Shown: piece after piece, positions 25,800-33,008 of the stretch
Numbering within the stretch: position 1 is the stretch's first letter
Layout: each line of letters starts with the position of its first letter
DNA from: CAZCAC01 sp964496575
GTDB taxonomy: Bacteria > Planctomycetota > UBA1135 > GCA-002686595
Direction of reading: 5' to 3'
Assembly: GCA_964496575.1 (NCBI GenBank)
Contig: CAZCAC010000043.1
Coordinates: 1 to 64,000, forward strand
DNA: 64,000 nt
Program-made: the position numbers and the translations under genes
The notes under the pieces: model-generated
Databases searched by the model: none
What the model was told of the DNA's origin: nothing
What the model saw: only the letters and a program-made list of their open reading frames with translations

Positions 25800-28061
25800 C
25801 TACATGTCGTACGGCAAGTAGTGCGTGACCTGGTGCGTCACCCAGGCCTCTCCGTCGAAGGTCGTGTACGACGAGGTCGAGATGAAGAAGTCCAGCTCGG
25901 CGGCCACGGGCGAGAGCTTGCCGACGATGCCCAGCGCCTTGGCGGCCAGCTTCTGACCGGTCGGATCGGGGATCATCGCCGGGACCATCATGCCCATCAT
26001 CGAGATCGCGCCCAGGATGCCGGAGATGTCCTGGCCGAGGTCGCGCTGGTCGGTGTAGGAGATCGAGTTGAACTCCCCTTCGGGCACGATCAGTCGCGAC
26101 ATCAGCTCCTCGTTGGCGCGCACGCTCTGGTGCTCGCCTCGGGCGGTCTCCAGGCACAACATCACCGAGTCGTCGTTGCTGCCGAGGACCAGGTGTCCGT
26201 CGGTCACGCCCCAGATCATCGCGGGCTGGCCGCCCATCGCGACCGAATAGAAGCCGGGGAGTCGCTCGTCCTCCAGGGGCGTGATCTCGGGGATGATCAT
26301 CTTGATCATCGGGTTCCCCTCGGCCTCCGCGAAGTCCTCGATCATCGCCGTCAAGGCGTCGAGGCCGGCGAGGATCTTCTCGTGAGCGAGCTCCTCGTCG
26401 GTCACCTTGGCCATCATGATCCAGTCGGCCGACATTCCCCGCCCGAGGCTCGCCGAGATCGACTCGCCCTCGATCCAGCCGAAGACGTCCCTGGCGACAT
26501 CGAGACCCATCTGCTCCTGCATGCCCGCCCATTCGTCGAGGAGCGCTTCGCCCTGCGGACCGACCGAGCGCACCGAGCTCTCGAGGAACGCGTAGAGCGC
26601 AGACGGGTCAATGCCGGAGTCGACCGCGAAGCTGACCGTCTCGACGGGAAGGAAGCGGTCGAAGTTCGCCAGCGCGGGGCGGTGGCCGAAGACCTCGTAG
26701 ATCGGCTTCGACTTCGCGTCGGCGGACATCGCCGCCCGCGTCAGCATGTGCGTGGAGTGGCCCTCGGTGAACTCGATCGCGACCACGTGGTCGAGGACGC
26801 TCGGCACGTCGAAGATCATGGTGACGATCTGGTCGGCCATGGCCTTCCACTCCTCCGAGCCGCCCGAGACCGCCGAGCGGGCCTGCTGCAACGCGGCGTC
26901 GAAGCGCGGGTTCTCGCGGATGGAGTCGAGGTCGCTGTCGCCGCCGATCAGGTCGGGATTGTTGAAGCCGCCGGCAACCGCCTTCTCCAGCCAGTCGATC
27001 GCCTTCTCGGGGTTGCCGTTGATCGCGTTGAAGCAGGCGAGGTTGTAGAGCACCACCGAGTCCCCGGGATCGACATCGTGGGCCTTGCGGATCAACTCCA
27101 GGGCCTTGGCGTAGTCACCCTGCCGGTACGCCTCTACCGCCTGCTGGTTCAGCTGATTCGCCTCGGGGGTCCGGTACGCGTTGGTCACTTTCGAATCGCC
27201 ACCGCCGGCCGCGGGAACCTGCATGGAGACGATCTGGTCGGCCATCTCGTGGAGGCTGACCAGCATCGCCTCCATGTCGAAGAAGGAGACCAGGTCCTCG
27301 GCTCGAGGCAACGAAGCGACCGCCGCCGTGTACTCGGGATCGACCGCCATCGATCCGGCGGCTCCTTCACTGGCCATCAGCGCGAGCGTCTCGTCCAGGA
27401 TCGTCTTGCCCATCCCGATGGCGATCACGTCGCCGCGGCGAGCGAGCTCCAACCGGAAGGGGATGGGAATCTCCGAGGGGGTGATCAGCGAGGCGACGTG
27501 CGCCCCGTGGCGTTCGCCGCGAGCGACGGAGAGCACCTCTTCGCCGGCGAAGCCGTTGACCTCCTCGGTGATCGTGTCGAAGATCGCCACCAGCTTGTCG
27601 AAGTTCGCCTCGATGCCCTCGCTCTTCCCCTGGAAGAGCCAGACCATCTCGGGCATGAACCCCTGCTTCAGGTCGAACTCGGTGGGCATCCGCTCGGCGA
27701 AGAGGAACTCGCTTCCGCCGAGGGCGGCCCAGTCGACCGCCTCGACGACGGTGACGGCGCGGTCCATCAAGCGCTCGAGCTCCGCCTGCTCCTCCGCGCC
27801 CAGGAGGATCGGGAGGATGTCGAGCACGTCGTCGATCACCCCCGAGTCCTCGAAGGCCTCCCAGACCTCCGCCCAGTGGTTGTCGAGGAAGTCGCGCTCG
27901 GGGTTGGGCCTCGCGGAGATGCAGAGGAAGACGTCGTCGGGCACCGCGGTGGGGAGCTGGAACTGCTCCTCCTGAGCCAGGGTGATCGGAGCGGTCAGGG
28001 TCGAGAGGGCCAGGACGATTCCAGCGCCGAGCCGGCCGGGGGAGTTGAGTCGGAACATCAC
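25800..28061 (-). CDS. Secreted TPR-containing protein of unknown function
   Basis: A 753-residue exported protein with a cleavable signal ending ITLAQEE. GAGGAAAG a few bases before the ATG is a good ribosome site. Residues about 30-300 form a first alpha/beta module (DVFLCISARPNPERDFLDNHW; VVEAVDWAALGGSEFLFAERM). TPR-like repeats follow at about 305-400 (YRQGDYAKALELIRKAHDVD, VLYNLACFNAINGNPEKAI). A second module then resembles the first in style (SISASLGRGMSADWIMMAKV; QPAMIWGVTDGHLVLGSND). Similar two-module proteins of DUF3352 type are common in Planctomycetota. No catalytic motif is visible. The HEAT gene lies upstream on the same strand. Confidence 0.75.
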   Translation of the reverse strand: MMFRLNSPGRLGAGIVLALSTLTAPITLAQEEQFQLPTAVPDDVFLCISARPNPERDFLDNHWAEVWEAFEDSGVIDDVLDILPILLGAEEQAELERLMDRAVTVVEAVDWAALGGSEFLFAERMPTEFDLKQGFMPEMVWLFQGKSEGIEANFDKLVAIFDTITEEVNGFAGEEVLSVARGERHGAHVASLITPSEIPIPFRLELARRGDVIAIGMGKTILDETLALMASEGAAGSMAVDPEYTAAVASLPRAEDLVSFFDMEAMLVSLHEMADQIVSMQVPAAGGGDSKVTNAYRTPEANQLNQQAVEAYRQGDYAKALELIRKAHDVDPGDSVVLYNLACFNAINGNPEKAIDWLEKAVAGGFNNPDLIGGDSDLDSIRENPRFDAALQQARSAVSGGSEEWKAMADQIVTMIFDVPSVLDHVVAIEFTEGHSTHMLTRAAMSADAKSKPIYEVFGHRPALANFDRFLPVETVSFAVDSGIDPSALYAFLESSVRSVGPQGEALLDEWAGMQEQMGLDVARDVFGWIEGESISASLGRGMSADWIMMAKVTDEELAHEKILAGLDALTAMIEDFAEAEGNPMIKMIIPEITPLEDERLPGFYSVAMGGQPAMIWGVTDGHLVLGSNDDSVMLCLETARGEHQSVRANEELMSRLIVPEGEFNSISYTDQRDLGQDISGILGAISMMGMMVPAMIPDPTGQKLAAKALGIVGKLSPVAAELDFFISTSSYTTFDGEAWVTHQVTHYLPYDM

Positions 28062-28144
28062 TACTTTCCTCGCGTGTGGGGCAATTGGTGGCGAGGGGAG
28101 GGGCCTCGAATCGCCGCGCCGGGCGATCGTTCTCCTTCCTCTTT

Positions 28145-28171
28145 CGGCCCCGAATCACGGGGTCGGGGCCG
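28145..28171. promoter_or_regulatory. Hairpin in the leader region of the TPR gene
   Basis: Nine-base perfect arms CGGCCCCGA and TCGGGGCCG with a nine-base loop lie about 85 bases before the TPR gene start, inside the 245-base gap 28062-28306. The rest of the gap is GC-rich and holds a CCCCGCGCGGGG palindrome near 28260, possibly the end of the upstream HEAT transcript. No gene is seen. Confidence 0.3.
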
Positions 28172-28306
28172 GGGCGGCCCATCCGCCTTCACCAATAGGG
28201 ATGGGATGCCTACGTGAGCGCCAGGGGGCTATTCAGGAACAAATACGAGGAACCCCGTCCCCCCGCGCGGGGCGAGGGCCGGGGCTCCGCCTCCCCCACG
28301 GGAGGG

Positions 28307-29617
28307 TCACCCGTTCGAGCGGGTCGGTCCCTGCGGTTCCCGGGGCTCGAAGCGCTCCCGGTTCTCCTCGTACCAGCGCTCCCAGTCCTTCTGGGAGGAG
28401 CCGGGGTCGGCGCCGGTGAGCTGCTCGAGCGAGCGCCGGACGACCCTGTACTCGGTGACCTTGGTGTAGCCGGAGATCCCGCCGCTTCGCGCGTCGAGGA
28501 CCACCGCCTCCTGAACGTGCATCACGATCGGGTCGGCGATCGAGGCCCCCTGGGCGATCTCCACGTCGAAGTCACCGACGTAGGCGAACTCGGTGCTGAT
28601 GTGGATGTGCGCGGCGGGGGGGCGCGTGCCGCTGCTCCCCGCCGTCACGGGCAGGGCGGCGAAGTGAGCGACGAGGGCGGGCACCGCGACCGGGTAGCCG
28701 ATGTTTCCGAGGGCTTCGGCCGCGTTGGTGCGTACCGGTCGCGATTCGCTGGCGAGCGCCTTGACCAGCGGGGCGACGATCCCGGGTTCGCCGGTGTCGT
28801 GCAGCGCCCGCGCGGCGGCCTCCCGGACCGGCCGCGAGGTGTCGAGCGCGCAGCGTCGCAGCAGCTCGTAGACCTCGTCGCCGGGCATCAGGCGGCGCAG
28901 GGCGTGGGCGGCGAACGTGCGACGCAGGACCCGGTAGGAGACCAGCTCGCGGGCCAGGGCCTCCTGGAGCACCTCGCGCCCGTGCGGTGTCTCGAGCAGG
29001 GCGCCGAGGGAGAGGATGCACAGCTCGCGCCGCGCCGGTCCGGCGCTGATCGCCGCGCCGATGAGGCGAGTGGCGTAGAGCTTCGGCTCCCCTCGCGGAT
29101 CCCCACCATGCGGACGGGCGAAGGGCGAGAGGTGAATCAGCTTGAGCGCGGCGGGGTGGTCGGCGTCCACGCGCAGCACCCCGTCGATCTCCTCCAGCGC
29201 CTCGTCGGCGAGCCCCTCCCGGACCAGCCACTCGGCGAGCTCGGCACGGCCGTCGAGGTCCTTGTGCTCCAGGGCTCGCGCCCGGCGAGCGCGCTCGCGC
29301 AGGAGCTCCTTCTCGCTCCGCCAGGAGAGCACCGACTCCGCGTCCAGCATCGTCCACTTCCCACCCGAGCGGACCTCCCACTCCGTCCCGGTCCAGCGAC
29401 TCAGCGCGCGGAGCACGCGGCCGTCGGCCAGGCGGAGGACCCTCTTCTCCTTGGTGGTTCGCGCGTCCAGCTCCTCGACGATCTCCTGGTGGAGTCCGGG
29501 GAGCTGCGCCCAGGTCGCCAGTGGACTCTTCTGGGCGAGGGCCCCTCCGGAGGTGAAGGCGACCAAGGCCACGAGGGGAGCGAGGAACGACGGGCGGAAC
29601 AGGTGGGTGGCTCTCAT
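28307..29617 (-). CDS. Exported HEAT-repeat protein
   Basis: A 436-residue protein with a Sec signal (FLAPLVALVAFTSGGALAQ). After a region that reads like a small beta domain (TKEKRVLRLADGRVLRALSRW; GGKWTMLDAESVLSW) it has HEAT repeats from about residue 190 to 330: VLRRTFAAHALRRLMPGDEV, PVREAAARALHDTGEPGIV, PVRTNAAEALGNIGYPVAV. The C-terminal 100 residues (AHIHISTEFAYVGDFDVEIAQGASIADPIV) form a second beta domain. No enzyme motif is visible. It may act as a periplasmic scaffold. The TPR gene follows on the same strand after 245 bases, and comEC precedes it by 81 bases. Confidence 0.75.
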   Translation of the reverse strand: MRATHLFRPSFLAPLVALVAFTSGGALAQKSPLATWAQLPGLHQEIVEELDARTTKEKRVLRLADGRVLRALSRWTGTEWEVRSGGKWTMLDAESVLSWRSEKELLRERARRARALEHKDLDGRAELAEWLVREGLADEALEEIDGVLRVDADHPAALKLIHLSPFARPHGGDPRGEPKLYATRLIGAAISAGPARRELCILSLGALLETPHGREVLQEALARELVSYRVLRRTFAAHALRRLMPGDEVYELLRRCALDTSRPVREAAARALHDTGEPGIVAPLVKALASESRPVRTNAAEALGNIGYPVAVPALVAHFAALPVTAGSSGTRPPAAHIHISTEFAYVGDFDVEIAQGASIADPIVMHVQEAVVLDARSGGISGYTKVTEYRVVRRSLEQLTGADPGSSQKDWERWYEENRERFEPREPQGPTRSNG

Positions 29618-29698
29618 TTCGGCTGGTGTGTCCAGGGGCGGGGCGGACGCGTCGAGCTGGAGACCCTGTCCGCCGCACGAATCGTGCCATTTGCGCGC

Positions 29699-31929
29699 TC
29701 AGTGCGGGGTGCTTTTCGGCTCCAGGATCCGCCTCAGCGGACCCTCGTGTGCGGTACAGGACCAGTTCACCCCGCGCCGATCGAGCTCGCGCGCCACGGG
29801 GGGCTCCTCGCCGCTGCTGACCCACACCTCGGCGGGGTCGGTCCACCGCAGGAGCTCTCCGAGGTGATCGCACTCCGAGCCGTGGTGCGGCCAGAGGAGC
29901 AGCGAGAGGGGGCCCTCGATCCCTCGTTCCCCGCCAGCGCCTCGCCGCGCAGGAGTCGTACCCGGAAGCGCGGCACCGCCGCCGTGCCCGCGTCGAGCTC
30001 GAGGCGGCCGGTCTCGAGGTCGACCCGCGGGCACCCGGCCGGCAGGCGCTCGGCGATCCGGGGAGGGAGCGCCCCCGCCCACAGCGCCGGGGGAAAGCGC
30101 TCGATCAGCCAGGGGAGTGCGCCGGCGTGGTCTCGCTCGAAGTGGGAGAGGACCACGTTCACGCGCCCCGGATCGAGGCGTCGCAGGAGGGGGAAGAGCG
30201 CCTGCCGCGCCACCCCGGGGCGGTCGCGGGAGCCCGCGTCGAAGATCCAGCAGGGCTCCCCCGGCGCGCGCAGCACCACCGCCGTGCCGTGGCCGACGTC
30301 GAGGAGGTCGACCTCCAGCTGGCGCGCCGCTCCACGCCAGGGCAGGAGCAGGACTCCCCAGGAGAGGCACAGCGCGCGCCAGGGTCTGGGGCGGAAGAGC
30401 ACCAGGGCGCCGGCGAGGAGCAGCAGCCAGGCCGGGCGCTCCGGCAGGGGCACCGGCGTCCCCGGCAGCGAGTCGCAGAGCTCCAGGATGGACAGCATTC
30501 CTCCGGTCAGAGAATCGAGCAGGCTCTCGAGCGGGGTGATCGGGAGGAAGACCCACAACCAGGCGAGGCCGATGAAGCCCCCGAGCAGGGGCAAGAGCAA
30601 CAGCGTGGCCAGCGATCCCACCGGGCTCCACTCGCCGAAGGTCCACCACACGATCGGCAGCGTGACCAGGTTCGCGGCGATCGAGGCGGTGATTCCGGCG
30701 AGGGACCAGTCGAGGGTCTTCTGCGCGACGAGCCGCGGAAGCAGCGGCCGCCGACGCCCGCGCCGGTTTACCGTATCTATCCGCCCGCGACCGGGCAGCA
30801 GCGAGCGGACCCGGCGCAGCATCGGCGGCGTGAGCAGGATCAGCCCCAGCGTGGCGGTGTAGGAGAGCTGGACCGAGATCGACGACAGGGACTCCGGCGA
30901 GGCGAGCCACTCGATCCACCCCGCCAGCGCCCACAACGAGAGCGCGTCGCCGCGGCGTCGATTCTTCTCGTCCTTGCGCAGCGGCACGATCCCGGCGATC
31001 TGCGCCAGCGCCAGGGCCAGGCCGGCGCGCACCACCGGGGCCCCGGCTCCGGCCATCGGGATGAAGAGCGCGAGCAGGAGCGCGCGCCACACCGCGGGGC
31101 GGCGGAGCCAACCCGGCGCGCGACCGCGGCTGAGGAGGCGCAGCGCCGCCGCCAGGAGGCTGCCCAGCGGAAAGATCCAGAGGCTCGCGACCATGGCGAC
31201 GTGCAGGCCGCTCACCGCCAGCGCGTGACGCGTGCCCGTGCGCGTGAAGAGGTCGGCGACGCCCGGCGGCAGCTCGCTCTTGTCGCCGAAGAGCAGGGCT
31301 GCGGCCAGCCCGCGGGTCGACTCCCCCTCGAGCCCGGCGAGGCGGGCGAGGCCCGCGCCGCGCAGCTCCCGCAGGCTCCGGCGAGCGGCGCGGACCGGCC
31401 CCGGTGGGGGAGGCTCGAGGCGCACGATCTCGTCGGGCCCGACCGGCAGGGGGATGTGCGAGCTCCCCCGTCGAGGCGGAGGGACCGGCCCGCGCGCCGG
31501 CTCCGGCGGGGGCGCGGTGGGCAGGAGACGCAGCCGCTCCCCTTCCCGCGCCGCCCCCCCCGGCAGCTCGAAGAGGCGAGCGCCGGGGTCGAGGCGCCCG
31601 ACGAGCTCGGCCCCCTCCCGCACGGTGCGCCAGCGCCCATCGGGGAAGGGGGGATCGGGGGCGGGGGAGGCGTCGGCGCGGAGCGCGGCGACGGCGAAGA
31701 GCAGCGCGCACACGCCGGTTCCCAGCCCCCACGCTTCCGAGGCTCGCCGCCACCAGCCGAGACGGCGGAGCAGGAGCAGCAGGGGGACCGGGATGAGGAG
31801 GGCCGGGCCGGTGCCGATCCCTCGAGCGACGAGGCTCCCCGCCACGCACGCGACCAGCCCGACCAGGAGCGGCCTCTCGACCCCCGGTGACTCCTCGTGC
31901 TCGCTGCTCCTCCTCGTTGCCCCTTCCAC
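29699..31929 (-). CDS. comEC: ComEC/Rec2 DNA-uptake channel, apparent frameshift near 3' end
   Basis: Start taken at the GTG at 31929, with GGAGAGG five bases before it. The product has N-terminal membrane helices, an OB-like domain and the competence core with TGTRHALAVSGLHVAMVASL, followed by SVQLSYTATLGLILL and more helices. A C-terminal metallo-beta-lactamase-like domain follows (DLLDVGHGTAVVLRAPG, LSHFERDHAGALPW). ComEC passes single-stranded DNA across the inner membrane. At about 29929-29932 (a C4/G4 run) the frame must shift by one base to keep family-like sequence. In the shifted frame the protein continues PLSLLLWPHHGSECDHL, containing the expected PHHGS, and ends at 29699. Unshifted, it runs into Ser/Arg-rich nonsense ending at 29767. 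A real mutation or an assembly indel are both possible. Confidence 0.8.
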
Positions 31930-32065
31930 GGCGTCCTCTCCACCATCGATGCCGTTCCGGGGGTGAGGTCCCGGACGAATCGGCGGATCCGCCGCCGGGG
32001 GAGGTTGCGGGGGCTTCGAACCGATCGCTCTCCCCGGTACGATACGCCGCCACCCCCGACTCCCG

Positions 32066-32566
32066 ATGCCCACCCCGAGCCCCTCGCGTCACGCTCTCTT
32101 TCCCGGGACCTTCGACCCCTTCACCCTCGGTCATCTCGACCTGGTGCAGCGGGGCGCGGCGATCTTCGAGAAGCTCACCGTGGTGGTGGCCAGCCACCAC
32201 TCCAAGCACCAGCTCCTCGACGCTCCCGAGCGGGTCGAGCTGGTGCGTCGGGCGATCGCCGGCATCGAGGGAGTGGAGGTGGTGGCCAGCAGCGGACTCC
32301 TGGTCGACTCCTGCGAGGAGCTCGGGGCGGAGGTCATCCTGCGTGGGGTGCGCAACGGCGGTGACCTGGACTACGAGCTGCAGATGGCCAGCGCCAACCG
32401 CGCCATGCGGCCGCGGGTGGACACCGTCTTCCTCGCTCCCGTTCCGCCGTACGCCTACATCTCCAGCACCCTGGTGCGCCAGATCGCGTCGTTGGGAGGA
32501 GATGTCTCCTCCTTCGTTCCTCCCGGCGTCGCCGAGGCTCTGCGGCGCCGCTTCGCCCCCGAGTGA
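32066..32566 (+). CDS. coaD: Phosphopantetheine adenylyltransferase
   Basis: A 166-residue nucleotidyltransferase of the cytosol. The family motifs are complete: GTFDPFTLGHLDL (with the T/HxGH ATP site), the substrate region VILRGVRNGGDLDYELQMA and the C-terminal YISSTLVRQIASLGGDVS. It transfers AMP to 4'-phosphopantetheine in the fourth step of coenzyme A synthesis. Length is standard. It is transcribed away from comEC. TACGAT about 22 bases upstream could be its -10; no clear ribosome-binding site is seen. Confidence 0.95.
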   Translation: MPTPSPSRHALFPGTFDPFTLGHLDLVQRGAAIFEKLTVVVASHHSKHQLLDAPERVELVRRAIAGIEGVEVVASSGLLVDSCEELGAEVILRGVRNGGDLDYELQMASANRAMRPRVDTVFLAPVPPYAYISSTLVRQIASLGGDVSSFVPPGVAEALRRRFAPE

Positions 32567-32582
32567 CTCAACGCCGAAGCTC

Positions 32583-32972
32583 ATGACCGACCGCCAGCCG
32601 ATCAACACGCCCGACGCTCCCGCCGCCATCGGTCCCTACAACCAGGCCGTGGTGGGGGGCGGGTTGGTGCACTGCTCCGGTCAGATCGCCCTCGACCCCG
32701 CGACCGGCGAGCTCGTCGGCGACGACGCCGTCACCCAGGCCGAGCAGGCGCTGAAGAACCTCGGCGCGGTGCTCGAAGCTGCGGGCTCGAGCTACTCGCG
32801 CGTGCTCAAGTGCAACGTGTACCTCGAGGACATGGGCGACTTCGCCGCGGTGAACGAGGTCTACGCCCGCTTCTTCAACGGCGAGGACGCCCCGGCTCGG
32901 GCCTGTGTCGAGGCGGCGGGGTTGCCGAAGGGGGCGTTGTTCGAGGTGGATTGCGTGGCGTTGGTGGAGTAG
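32583..32972 (+). CDS. ridA: RidA-family enamine/imine deaminase
   Basis: A 129-residue YjgF/YER057c/UK114 protein read from the ATG at 32583. Family hallmarks are AAIGPYNQAV, CSGQIALDPATGELVG, KCNVYLEDMGDFAAVNEVYARFF, the catalytic/structural Arg in PARACVEAAGLPKGALFEVD and the final Glu. RidA proteins are trimeric and hydrolyse reactive 2-aminoacrylate and related imines formed by PLP enzymes. It lies 16 bases after coaD and is probably co-transcribed. Confidence 0.95.
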   Translation: MTDRQPINTPDAPAAIGPYNQAVVGGGLVHCSGQIALDPATGELVGDDAVTQAEQALKNLGAVLEAAGSSYSRVLKCNVYLEDMGDFAAVNEVYARFFNGEDAPARACVEAAGLPKGALFEVDCVALVE

Positions 32973-32991
32973 AGGGGTGGTGGGATTGACC

Positions 32992-33008
32992 GGGCGCTGT
33001 TCGCGCCC
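32992..33008. terminator. Small hairpin between convergent ridA and PPDK_N gene
   Basis: GGGCGC (32992-32997) and GCGCCC (33003-33008) pair perfectly around TGTTC. The right arm's last base overlaps the last base of the stop codon of the minus-strand gene. No long T-run follows, so this is a candidate only. Confidence 0.4.

Noticed and set aside
32066..32972. coaD and ridA fused in one long open frame that spans their junction
   Set aside because: The two proteins are in different frames, each with complete family start and end; the long frame is an artefact.
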